Of a stretch of 64,000 nt of DNA, positions 16,750 to 25,587 are shown piece by piece. Source of the DNA: an uncultured Eubacterium sp. GTDB lineage: Bacteria > Bacillota > Clostridia > Oscillospirales > Acutalibacteraceae. Position 1 is the stretch's first letter. Each line of letters opens with the position of its first letter. The translations under genes and the position numbers were made by a program. The notes below the pieces were generated by a model that worked only from the letters and a program-made list of their open reading frames with translations, ran no database searches and was not told the origin of the DNA. The stretch lies in NCBI GenBank assembly GCA_910577195.1, contig CAJTLP010000007.1, positions 38,929 to 102,928 of the forward strand. The letters are read 5' to 3'.

Positions 16750-17820
16750 ATGCAGATGACTTTCCGCTGGTTCGGCAAGGAAAAGGATACGGTTTCCCTT
16801 GAGCAAATCAAGCAGATTCCGGGCGTAACAGGCGTTGTGCCTGCGCTTCACTATCTCCCTGCCGGTGAGGCTTGGGAAATGGAGGACGTGCAGAAGATGT
16901 ATGACGAAATCACGGCTGCCGGACTCACAATGGAATGCATTGAAAGTGTAAATGTTCACGAGGATATCAAGCTTGGCTTGACCACTCGTGAAAAGCTTAT
17001 TGAAAATTATAAGATTTCTATCAGAAATCTGGCTAAGGTTGGTGTAAAGGTTATTTGTTACAACTTTATGCCGGTATTTGACTGGACAAGAACAGACCTT
17101 TATATGCCGCTTCCTGACGGCTCAACCTGCCTATGCTACGACGGTAAACAGGTTGAGGGCAAATCACCTGAGGATATGTTCAGAGAAATTGATGATAACT
17201 CAAACGGCTACGCTATGCCGGGTTGGGAAACTGAGCGTATGGGCGAAATCAAGGAGCTGTTTGAAAAATACAAGGACATAACTGCTGATGATTTATGGAA
17301 AAACCTAAAATATTTCCTTGAAGCAATTATGCCTGTTTGTGAGGAATGCGACGTTAAAATGGCAATTCATCCGGATGATCCGCCATGGCCTATTTTCGGT
17401 CTGCCGAGAATCATCACAGGTAAGGATGCCATTGAAAAGCTTCTCAATATGGTGCCGAGCAAATATAACGGCATTACCCTTTGCACAGGCTCATTAGGTG
17501 CAAGTCCTGACAATGATATGGTTGAAATCATCAAGGCTGCAGGCGACAGAATTTATTTTGCTCATCTTCGCAATGTTTCAATCAACAATCAGTGGTTTAA
17601 CGAAACTGCACACGAAAGTGCAGCCGGCTCACTTGATATGTATGAAATTGTCAAGGCTCTTCAGGAGGTAGGCTTCGACGGCTATATACGCCCTGACCAC
17701 GGCAGAATGATATGGGGCGAGGTTGCCCGTCCGGGATACGGTCTCTTTGACAGAGCACTGGGTGTAAGCTATCTCAACGGACTCTGGGAAGCTGTAGAAA
17801 AAAGCAGAAAGGAAAATTAA
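16750..17820 (+). CDS. uxuA: Mannonate dehydratase UxuA
   Basis: Dehydrates D-mannonate to 2-keto-3-deoxygluconate in glucuronate catabolism. The opening MTFRWFGKEKDTVSLEQIKQ, GVVPALHYLPAGE, and the metal-binding region HPDDPPWPIFGLPRI near residue 205 are diagnostic. 356 residues, and GAGGAGG lies 8 nt before the ATG. Immediately followed by an SDR that likely makes its substrate and, after a stem-loop, by a GH30 enzyme, so this is a uronate-releasing and uronate-using set. Confidence 0.95.
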   Translation: MQMTFRWFGKEKDTVSLEQIKQIPGVTGVVPALHYLPAGEAWEMEDVQKMYDEITAAGLTMECIESVNVHEDIKLGLTTREKLIENYKISIRNLAKVGVKVICYNFMPVFDWTRTDLYMPLPDGSTCLCYDGKQVEGKSPEDMFREIDDNSNGYAMPGWETERMGEIKELFEKYKDITADDLWKNLKYFLEAIMPVCEECDVKMAIHPDDPPWPIFGLPRIITGKDAIEKLLNMVPSKYNGITLCTGSLGASPDNDMVEIIKAAGDRIYFAHLRNVSINNQWFNETAHESAAGSLDMYEIVKALQEVGFDGYIRPDHGRMIWGEVARPGYGLFDRALGVSYLNGLWEAVEKSRKEN

Positions 17821-17821
17821 A

Positions 17822-18673
17822 ATGTTTAAACACGAAAATCTTAAGGGCAGAGTAGCTGTTGTAACAGGCGGCGGTGGAATACTCTGCGGTGCATTCGCAA
17901 AAACACTTGCCGAGCAAGGCTGCAAGGTTGCTGTTCTTGATCTGAATAAGGATGCTGCGCAGCAGTGTGCGGATGAAATAAACAATAACGGCGGACAGGC
18001 TATTGCCATTGGCTGCAACGCTCTTGATTTGGAATCAATGGAGCAGGCAAGAGCTGAGATTAATGAAAAGCTCGGCACCTGTGACATTCTTCTCAACGGT
18101 GCAGGCGGCAACAATCCAAAGGGCTCAACAACTAAGGATACCCTTGAAAAAATTGATCTGGTTCAGAAAGACGAAAATATCAAGACCTTCTTTGATCTTG
18201 ACCCTGACGGAATCAGCTTTGTATTTAATCTTAATTTTTTAGGCACACTTATTCCTACTCAGGTATTCGCAAAGGATATGGCAGAAAAGGAAAAGGGCAC
18301 AATCATTATGGTAACATCCATGAATGCCTATCGTCCGCTTACCCGTATCCCTGCATACAGCGCAGCTAAGGCTGCCGTAAAGAATTTCACAGAGTGGATG
18401 GCTGTTCACTTTGCTCCGCTGGGAATCCGTGTAAATGCAATTGCACCCGGATTTTTCTCAACAAAGCAGAATGCAACCCTGCTCTGGAATGAGGACGGAA
18501 CACCTACTGCACGTACAGGAAAGATCCTTGCCGCAACGCCTATGGAACGTTTCGGCGAACCTGAGGAGCTTTCAGGCACACTTCTCTTCCTTTGTGATGA
18601 GGAATATTCAGGATTTATTACAGGTGTAAACATTCCGGTTGACGGCGGTTTCAACGCTTATTCAGGAGTATAA
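17822..18673 (+). CDS. SDR-family oxidoreductase, probable D-mannonate oxidoreductase (fructuronate reductase)
   Basis: Classical short-chain dehydrogenase with the NAD(P)-binding motif TGGGGILCG near residue 15, a downstream NGAGG motif near 93 and the catalytic YSAAK near residue 180. It starts 1 nt after uxuA, so it is translationally tied to it. In Bacillus and many Clostridia the D-mannonate oxidoreductase step (fructuronate to mannonate) is done by such an SDR rather than by the E. coli-type UxuB, so that role is inferred from context. 283 residues. Confidence 0.85.
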   Translation: MFKHENLKGRVAVVTGGGGILCGAFAKTLAEQGCKVAVLDLNKDAAQQCADEINNNGGQAIAIGCNALDLESMEQARAEINEKLGTCDILLNGAGGNNPKGSTTKDTLEKIDLVQKDENIKTFFDLDPDGISFVFNLNFLGTLIPTQVFAKDMAEKEKGTIIMVTSMNAYRPLTRIPAYSAAKAAVKNFTEWMAVHFAPLGIRVNAIAPGFFSTKQNATLLWNEDGTPTARTGKILAATPMERFGEPEELSGTLLFLCDEEYSGFITGVNIPVDGGFNAYSGV

Positions 18674-18679
18674 TTGAAT

Positions 18680-18737
18680 GTAACGGACGGCTTGGGACAG
18701 TGCTGAAACACTGCACTGTATCCCCTTTGCCGTCTGT
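18680..18737 (+). promoter_or_regulatory. Long stem-loop between the SDR and GH30 genes
   Basis: An outer stem (ACGGACGGC with GCCGTCTGT) encloses an inner stem (GGGACAGTG with CACTGT-TCCC). No T-run follows, so a read-through or RNA-processing element inside an operon fits better than a terminator. Confidence 0.5.
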
Positions 18738-18758
18738 AATTATATAGGGGTAATAATT

Positions 18759-20366
18759 ATGGCAAAAAGTAAAACATTTAAGGTTGTGATTAGTATAATA
18801 CTTGTCATTTTACTGATATTTATAGGTACAGGAGCTTACATCATTTTCGGTGTTGCAGGTATTGACGAAAAACGCGTTTATCCGCAAAGTGAAGCTGTAA
18901 TGAATAATTCCGGCACAGGAAAGACTGTTCTTGACACCGCAGCCACATATCAGACTATGAACGGCTTTGGTGCATCAGCCTGCTGGTGGAGTCAGGATAT
19001 CGGAAACTGGGAAAACAGCGAGGAAATCCTTTCCTATCTTTACGACAGGGATAAGGGCATCGGTCTTAATATTTACAGATACAATTTAGGTGCAGGCTCA
19101 ATGGATGACGAACATATTCTGACTGAAAACAGAGGTACTGAATGCTTTTTAAATGCTGACGGAACATATGATTTTTCAAAGGATAAAGCGGCTCAGAACT
19201 GCCTTGCCACCGCTAAAAAGCTCAGTGGTGATGATTTAAGAGTTACTCTGTTCTGCAACAGTGCACCTGTAAGCCTTACCAAAAACGGTGCAGGCTACTG
19301 TGCACCTGAAAAGGATGAGGACGCGGCTTGGGTTACAAATCTTGATGAAGCAAATTACGCAAAGTTTGCAGACTTCTGTTATAACAGTGCCGATTATTTT
19401 TTAGGTGAAGGCTACAGGGTAACAGATGTTTCGCCCATTAACGAGCCGCAATATAACTGGCGTGCCTGGTACAACGAGGACGGCTCCTATTCGGTAAACC
19501 AGGAGGGCTGCTATTATTCAAAGACAGAAGCAACAGCCTTGTACAATGCTATGATTGACAAATTTGAAGGCTCCGAGCTTGCAGGAAAGGGCTGTAACAT
19601 TTCCATGTTTGAATCAGGCTCTGCTGAAGGCAAAGGCTCAACCTGTGCATCATACATAGACTGTATGCTTGGCAAAGGTCCTAAGTATATGTTCAAAAAC
19701 AAGGAGCTGAGAAATTATTTTGATACAATCAGCCTTCATTCCTACTGGTCCTCACCGGAAACTAAGCAGCACACCGCCGAGTATCTTGCTGACAAATATT
19801 CACAGTACGATGTTGTCTGCACCGAATACTGCCAGATGACAAATGATGAAAATACAGGTGTATTCGATTTAATATCCAAAGAGGAAAACGGCACAAACGG
19901 TATGACAATCGACTACGGCGTAGCAATGGCAAAGGTTATTGTTGATGATCTCACTATCCTCAATGCTAAGGAATGGGACTGGTGGACTGCCTGCTCCTAC
20001 GGAGTTTATCCTGACGGTCTGATTTACCTTAACCCTGATAATCACAAGGATATCCAGACATCAAAGAGATTGTGGTGCCTCGGAAACTTTTCAAAATTCA
20101 TTAATGAGGGGGCAACAAGAATTGCCTGCTCAAGCGGCATTGAATCCATTTCAAGCTGTGCATTTGTGAATCCGGATAACAGCACAGTTATTGTTTATGT
20201 AAACGATACAGACAAGGACGAAAGCACAGCACTTCAGTGCGGCAATGATTATGCAGTTTATACCACAAATGAGAAATACAATCTTGAACAAACCGCATCA
20301 GGAAAAGCTGAAGAGGCAAATATCTCTGTTCCTGCAAAATCAGTGGTAACAGTCGTAATTCAATAA
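18759..20366 (+). CDS. Membrane-anchored GH30-family glycoside hydrolase
   Basis: Predicted retaining glycosidase of family GH30 (beta-glucosylceramidase / glucuronoxylanase / endo-beta-1,6-galactanase clan). An N-terminal membrane segment (about residues 9-30) without a lipobox suggests an extracellular enzyme anchored to the membrane. The catalytic barrel has the acid/base Glu in SPINEPQ (E229) and the nucleophile Glu in VCTEYCQM (E356). The remainder is the beta-rich GH30 side domain. Sitting behind uxuA and the SDR, it may release a uronic-acid or galactan product; the substrate is not decided by the sequence. Confidence 0.82.
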   Translation: MAKSKTFKVVISIILVILLIFIGTGAYIIFGVAGIDEKRVYPQSEAVMNNSGTGKTVLDTAATYQTMNGFGASACWWSQDIGNWENSEEILSYLYDRDKGIGLNIYRYNLGAGSMDDEHILTENRGTECFLNADGTYDFSKDKAAQNCLATAKKLSGDDLRVTLFCNSAPVSLTKNGAGYCAPEKDEDAAWVTNLDEANYAKFADFCYNSADYFLGEGYRVTDVSPINEPQYNWRAWYNEDGSYSVNQEGCYYSKTEATALYNAMIDKFEGSELAGKGCNISMFESGSAEGKGSTCASYIDCMLGKGPKYMFKNKELRNYFDTISLHSYWSSPETKQHTAEYLADKYSQYDVVCTEYCQMTNDENTGVFDLISKEENGTNGMTIDYGVAMAKVIVDDLTILNAKEWDWWTACSYGVYPDGLIYLNPDNHKDIQTSKRLWCLGNFSKFINEGATRIACSSGIESISSCAFVNPDNSTVIVYVNDTDKDESTALQCGNDYAVYTTNEKYNLEQTASGKAEEANISVPAKSVVTVVIQ

Positions 20367-20388
20367 CAGGCTTAACAGATAAAACACA

Positions 20389-20430
20389 AACACCGCATAA
20401 ACTTGATGTTTATGCGGTGTTTTAAATTTT
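20389..20430. terminator. Bidirectional terminator between converging operons
   Basis: AACACCGCATAAAC and its complement form a long stem with a short loop followed by T-rich sequence, between the GH30 gene (plus) and the membrane protein gene (minus). Confidence 0.85.
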
Positions 20431-20437
20431 TATTGGT

Positions 20438-21091
20438 TTATTTAACCTGCTTTTTCAGTAATAAATTCACTATTCCGATAACGAATGCAATCGCACCAAA
20501 CACAATGAAAATTCCATTTAAACCTATTGCTGACTGAAGCGCAGATGTCATCAGCAATGCCAGAGCAACGCCTGTCGGAATACCTGTTAATAATACTGCA
20601 CAGTGATTTGCCTTACTGCTGTTTTCACAGGATGAAAGAATATTATGAATCATATCTATCACTGCAATCATACCGCAGCATACACTGATCATCATAAAAA
20701 CAACATTTGCAATAATCGCAATACCGCTTACCGTCTGAATAATCAAATCGCCTGTAAATCTGCTTATTGTATAAGCTGATAATAATGGCAGAATCATCCA
20801 CAAGGCACCCATTCCAATCATATAAAACGGATATATTTTTTTGCCCTTCGGTGCTTTTTTTGACTTAACAAGGAATGTTAAAAATGCAAGTATTCCGGCA
20901 ACAAACAGCAGAACCTTAATCAGAAAATCCCTTAAAGGGTCACCCAAAAGCATTGCAATATTATATGTACCTGCAGTTTGCTTTATAAACGGAATATAAT
21001 CATTGACCGAAACAACGGTACAAGCGGATAATATAACGGATGTTAAAAAATAAATAACAGAAGAACCTTTTTTATTTGCAGTTTTCATCAT
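20438..21091 (-). CDS. Hypothetical polytopic membrane protein
   Basis: 217 residues, six likely membrane spans (for example VIYFLTSVILSACTVV, VLLFVAGILAFLTFL, FYMIGMGALWMILPLL, IQTVSGIAIIANVVFMMI and the last GIFIVFGAIAFVIGIVNLLL). I do not recognise a family. It overlaps the GH18 gene stop by 4 nt (ATGA), so it is the last gene of the glycan operon and ends right at the terminator. The protein could help sugar uptake or signalling, but nothing in the sequence shows this. Confidence 0.6.
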   Translation of the reverse strand: MMKTANKKGSSVIYFLTSVILSACTVVSVNDYIPFIKQTAGTYNIAMLLGDPLRDFLIKVLLFVAGILAFLTFLVKSKKAPKGKKIYPFYMIGMGALWMILPLLSAYTISRFTGDLIIQTVSGIAIIANVVFMMISVCCGMIAVIDMIHNILSSCENSSKANHCAVLLTGIPTGVALALLMTSALQSAIGLNGIFIVFGAIAFVIGIVNLLLKKQVK

Positions 21092-22548
21092 ATGTCCTCC
21101 TTAGCATTTGCAGCATTATTACCTAATGTTGTACGTGTATCAATAGTGGTTTTTATTGATTTAAGAAGACTCAGGTCGTTACCGTAAGGAACATCCTCTG
21201 TTGCAGTAAAAATCATGATTCCGCCGAGATTGTTTTCAATAGCATATGCGGTTTTATCCATAATCATCTGTGTGCCTGAAAACCACATACCGTCCGAGTA
21301 ATTCTGAAATCTGTCGGCGGGGGTATAATCCGGATCATCAAAATTAATCCATATTCCGCCGCCGTCATCAGGTCTTGCATAAAACGGAACTCCCAGATTA
21401 ATCTGTTCAGGCTTGAAACCTTTATTAAGGAAATACTGCACAGGCTGAACGGCACCGCTTGCAAAAGAGCTGTGATTTCCGTTTTCATCACATAAGTCGT
21501 AGCTCATAATTTCAATCTGATCGAGTGCATTTATTGCATCCTCTTCCATATAGAAATTCCATGGAGATACTGCACAGGACAGAAGCAGATTATGCTTTGA
21601 AAGTGCATTTTTCAAGTTGACAAGATGCTCGCTGAAAGTAATCCATTGCTGTTTATTCGGATATTCCCAGTCATAGCTTACACCGTCAAAGCCGTACTCC
21701 AGCAGAAAACCAACAGTATTTTGAATTACCGTGTCTTTCTGTTCAGAGAAAACGACATCAGGATCACAGGCATTGAAAAAGACTGTGGCAAAAATATCAA
21801 CGTGCTTTTTGCCATAAAAATCCCTGATTTTCTGAACAGATGCTTTAAGCTCATCACCGGTGAGTCCGTCAGGAATAACAAGCTCACCCTGATTATTCCA
21901 CTTAGCAGATGCAATAACGTGAATCTGATTTACCACATCGCAGTATTCAGGTGAAAGATAATTGCTTGATTCAGGGTCAAAAATTTCACCGTTAGCAAGC
22001 TGAGGAGTAACAACATAATCAGAAACTCTTATATTATCACGGACTTTTTTCTGTATATTATATACTTCAAATTCTCTGATTTTAAAAATACTGTCTGACT
22101 CAGTAATTTCAAGCTTTATCTGCTTTGCCGTAACCGCATCGAAAGTGCAATAACGGTAATCATTAACGGCATCCTGCTCATAAAATCTTTCCCAGTGGGC
22201 ATTGCCGGGTGTTTCATCATAATAGGAAAGGACAAATTTTTTGATGTTCCAGCCCTTTTCACGCAGGATAATCGTGTTAAAGGTTTGTTCCTCTTTAAAA
22301 GTGAGCACAAGTGAGTCTGTTGTACCGGAAGCTTTCCACGCTGAATTTGTATCTGAATCAACTGCTTTCCTTGCACTTGATTTGCCCTTACTATCCTCGA
22401 TACTTTCAAACTGAGTAACTGCTAAATTTTCCGAATCGGCAGGACCCGGCAAATCCGAAAAGCCTTCGCCTGCAAAAGCAGTTGTACCGATAATCAATGC
22501 AAGACACAGTATAATTGCAACTGCAGAAATAATAATTTTCTTTTTCAT
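21088..22548 (-). CDS. Secreted GH18 protein with an N-terminal discoidin-like domain
   Basis: Predicted retaining glycosidase of family GH18 (chitinase or endo-beta-N-acetylglucosaminidase class). A signal peptide or anchor occupies residues 1-27. Residues about 45-165 resemble an F5/8-type (CBM32-like) sugar-binding domain (SARKAVDSDTNSAWKAS, REFEVYN). The catalytic barrel starts near 175 and carries DGVSYDWEY (D288-E295), the GH18 DxxDxDxE signature with the catalytic Glu last. 486 residues. Together with the GH2, GH36-type and GH38-like genes upstream in the same operon, an endo-acting role on host or fungal glycans is possible. Confidence 0.8.
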   Translation of the reverse strand: MKKKIIISAVAIILCLALIIGTTAFAGEGFSDLPGPADSENLAVTQFESIEDSKGKSSARKAVDSDTNSAWKASGTTDSLVLTFKEEQTFNTIILREKGWNIKKFVLSYYDETPGNAHWERFYEQDAVNDYRYCTFDAVTAKQIKLEITESDSIFKIREFEVYNIQKKVRDNIRVSDYVVTPQLANGEIFDPESSNYLSPEYCDVVNQIHVIASAKWNNQGELVIPDGLTGDELKASVQKIRDFYGKKHVDIFATVFFNACDPDVVFSEQKDTVIQNTVGFLLEYGFDGVSYDWEYPNKQQWITFSEHLVNLKNALSKHNLLLSCAVSPWNFYMEEDAINALDQIEIMSYDLCDENGNHSSFASGAVQPVQYFLNKGFKPEQINLGVPFYARPDDGGGIWINFDDPDYTPADRFQNYSDGMWFSGTQMIMDKTAYAIENNLGGIMIFTATEDVPYGNDLSLLKSIKTTIDTRTTLGNNAANAKEDI

Positions 22549-22557
22549 AATATCTCC

Positions 22558-25500
22558 TTATTTATTCTCAACAGGTTCAACCTCAAATGAGAAATTGAGT
22601 GGCTTGAAATAACCGAAATCAATCATATGCTCCTTTGCAGGAATAGGACCGCAGCTTCCTGAGCCTGTTCCCCTTACAAAGCCGTCAATTGCAACAAAGG
22701 TTGTATCGGTATCCGGTAAATCCTCAATGTGCTTTGCCTTTGAAAGCTGCTCAAGTGTAAAGTGATTTGCATTGAAATTGATATAGTTATAAAGTGCGGT
22801 AAACTTTAATCCGCTGCCATTTTTGTTTGTGAGCATGCCATATCGTACATCGCCCCTATTGCCAGAATCCTGAGGCTTGATATACTTATGCGCCATATCG
22901 GAAACCGTTGTTTCATACACACCGATTGGTGAATGCTCTTTGAAATCCGAATAGTTTTCAGCAGATCCTCTGCCGTAGTATTTTACATTTTCAAACTCAT
23001 TCTTCAGCTCAGCATGAACGCCAAATCGAGGGAGTTGATCTGTAAGAGGGCAAACCTTGAACAGTGATGTGCTTACTGTGATTTTACCATTTTTGTCAAA
23101 GAAGTAATCAACATGTGCTCTTGCAAGAACAAATACTCCTCTTGTTACAAAATCATAAACAGTACTGATATATTTAATATCGCCATTAATACCGTGCTTG
23201 CTCTTAACCTCACAGGAAACAAGCTTCGCCTTTGAACAATCAAGACCGATTATTTTCCAGAATATTACCATATACTGGTCATTATCCAGCCTGCCCCTGT
23301 AGATATGCGGAACAAAGCCGTTTGCTTTATCAATCGGATTTGATTTAAGATATTCGACATTATTTTTTACATAGCTGATAAGGCCCTTGCTCTTGTCAAA
23401 CATTGCACTGCCGTTATCAAAGCTGACATTTATCATATTATCCTTAACGGATATATCAGCCGGCTTTGTCTGATTGTCTGCCCTTTTCAGCTCTGCCTGT
23501 GAAACAATAACCTGCTCAACTGCAATCTCATCACCGCTGTTTTTATCCGTATAGATAAAGTTTACAAAAACATCCTTATCGGTTTGGCTGAGGTGCTTTG
23601 AATGAATCTGCACCTTTTTCCTGCCCTGTGCAGGAATAACACTTGTAATCGTGCCAACCTCCTTGCTTTCTCCCTCAACAAGAACATCAAAATCAATTTT
23701 TATGTCAGCACTGTCCTTAAAGCTTTGCGTATTCCAGAGTTCAAAGATATTTCCGTTTAAAAGCTTTGCCCTTATCGGTCTGTAGCACACCTTCATCTCC
23801 AGTGCACCGCTTGACGGTTTGCGGTCAGGATAGAAAAGACCGTCCACACAGAAATTGCCGTCGTGGATAGGCTCGTTGTGGTCTCCGCCGTAGGTCCACT
23901 TGTACTTAGCATTTTCATCATAAACACTATGGTCTGCCCATTCCCAGATACATCCGCCCATAAACTGGTCAGAGGAATAGAACAGCTGCATATATTCTTC
24001 AAGTCCGCCCGGACCATTACCCATAGCGTGTGCATATTCGCACTGGAAGAACGGCTTGCCCTTGTACTTGTCACCTGCAGTACCTTTCAGAATTTTTCTC
24101 ATCAGATCAGGTGTGCCGTACATTCTTGACACAACATCATATGCCCAGCGTTTGCTGCGGATTGCACCCTCATAGTGAACAGGAATTTCCGGATTGGCAT
24201 TCTTAAGATACTCATAACAGAAATCCTGACACTTATAGCCGCCTGACTCGTTGCCGAGACTCCACATTGTGATACTCGGATGATTCTTATCTCTGCCGTA
24301 CATTCTCTTAACTCTGTCAAGATAATGTGTTGCCCAGCTTGTGTCATTGCTTAATCTGTTCGGATTATATGTGCTGTGCGGAACCGCATAAAATCCGTGC
24401 GTTTCAATATCAGCCTCATCAACAACATAAAGACCATACATATCACACATTGTTAAGAATGCAGGGTCAGGAGGATAGTGGGAGGTTCTAACCGCATTGC
24501 AGTTATACTCCTTCATCAGCTGAATATCAAGCTCCATATCCTCAAGGCTCATAGCGTAGCCCTTTGTCATATGGGTATCGTGGTGATTTACACCCTTGAA
24601 CTTGATTGCTTTGCCGTTGAAAAGAAATACCTCTCCCTGAATTTCAACATTTTTAAAGCCGCAGTATGTGCGAATTGCCTCAACCTCTTTATCATCCTTG
24701 TACAGAACAATGGTGAGCTCATAGAGATTTGGTGTTTCTGCAGTCCATTCAGCAACAGTAAGTTTTGAAAGACTTATACCCTTTTCAGGCAGAAGCTCAG
24801 CACAGATAACAGGCTCTTTTTCTGCTGATTTTATTTCAATTTTTGTATTCTTTTCAAAACAACCCTCAACGGAAATATCAAGATTATATGTGCCGTCCCT
24901 GTTCTTTGATGAACGCAATGTAAAATCATTTATATAGCTGCTTTCAAACTCCGTGAGAAAAACATCACGGAAAATACCGTTTTCCCTGAACATATCCTGA
25001 CACTCAAGATATGAACCGTTGCTCCATTTATAGTTAACGGCGAGAATTTCATTTGCTCCGTTATGCAGCAGCTTTGTTATATCAAACTCAGCAGTATTGT
25101 GTGAACCCTCACTGTATCCCACATATTCACCGTTTACATATACAGACAGTGCACCTGCAACACCTAAAAAGGAAAGAGTGCGACGCTTATCTGCATTTTT
25201 TATATCAACAGATTTTCTGTAAATACCGACAGCCACATCGGCAGGAATATGCGGCGGCTTTTTAGGGAAAGGATAGCGTGTATTGATATAGGCTATCTGG
25301 TCATAGCCTGTTCTCTGCCATGTGCAGGGCACCGTTACCTTATCAAAGCCTGCAATCTCAGTATCAAACACTTCAGGAACATAGCTTAGTTTTTCATAAT
25401 AGGCAAAGTCCCATTCTCCGCTGAGCATTGTTACACGGTCTGAGTTATAGCGTTCGTTTTTATAGTCTGTTTTTGCAAGCTTTTTTGCTGAGGAGAAAGG

Positions 25501-25584
25501 AATAAAATAGCTCCTTGCATCCAGCTTGTTTTCCTCATAAATGCTGAAATCCGTATGCAGATTTCTGTGAATTTTGTAGTTCAT
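22558..25584 (-). CDS. lacZ: GH2-family beta-galactosidase (LacZ type)
   Basis: 1008 residues with the full LacZ architecture: sugar-binding domain (CTWQRTGYDQIAYINTRYPF), Ig-like domain, catalytic barrel with HHDTH and SLGNESGG (acid/base Glu) and QCEYAHAMGNG (nucleophile Glu), then the C-terminal beta-sandwich (small-chain) domain. There is no signal peptide, so it acts in the cytoplasm on imported oligosaccharides. It starts 3 nt after the DUF5054 gene stop and is followed within 10 nt by the GH18 gene, all in the ROK operon. GH2 enzymes vary in substrate, so beta-galactosidase is the best but not the only option. Confidence 0.9.
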   Translation of the reverse strand: MNYKIHRNLHTDFSIYEENKLDARSYFIPFSSAKKLAKTDYKNERYNSDRVTMLSGEWDFAYYEKLSYVPEVFDTEIAGFDKVTVPCTWQRTGYDQIAYINTRYPFPKKPPHIPADVAVGIYRKSVDIKNADKRRTLSFLGVAGALSVYVNGEYVGYSEGSHNTAEFDITKLLHNGANEILAVNYKWSNGSYLECQDMFRENGIFRDVFLTEFESSYINDFTLRSSKNRDGTYNLDISVEGCFEKNTKIEIKSAEKEPVICAELLPEKGISLSKLTVAEWTAETPNLYELTIVLYKDDKEVEAIRTYCGFKNVEIQGEVFLFNGKAIKFKGVNHHDTHMTKGYAMSLEDMELDIQLMKEYNCNAVRTSHYPPDPAFLTMCDMYGLYVVDEADIETHGFYAVPHSTYNPNRLSNDTSWATHYLDRVKRMYGRDKNHPSITMWSLGNESGGYKCQDFCYEYLKNANPEIPVHYEGAIRSKRWAYDVVSRMYGTPDLMRKILKGTAGDKYKGKPFFQCEYAHAMGNGPGGLEEYMQLFYSSDQFMGGCIWEWADHSVYDENAKYKWTYGGDHNEPIHDGNFCVDGLFYPDRKPSSGALEMKVCYRPIRAKLLNGNIFELWNTQSFKDSADIKIDFDVLVEGESKEVGTITSVIPAQGRKKVQIHSKHLSQTDKDVFVNFIYTDKNSGDEIAVEQVIVSQAELKRADNQTKPADISVKDNMINVSFDNGSAMFDKSKGLISYVKNNVEYLKSNPIDKANGFVPHIYRGRLDNDQYMVIFWKIIGLDCSKAKLVSCEVKSKHGINGDIKYISTVYDFVTRGVFVLARAHVDYFFDKNGKITVSTSLFKVCPLTDQLPRFGVHAELKNEFENVKYYGRGSAENYSDFKEHSPIGVYETTVSDMAHKYIKPQDSGNRGDVRYGMLTNKNGSGLKFTALYNYINFNANHFTLEQLSKAKHIEDLPDTDTTFVAIDGFVRGTGSGSCGPIPAKEHMIDFGYFKPLNFSFEVEPVENK

Positions 25585-25587
25585 GTT

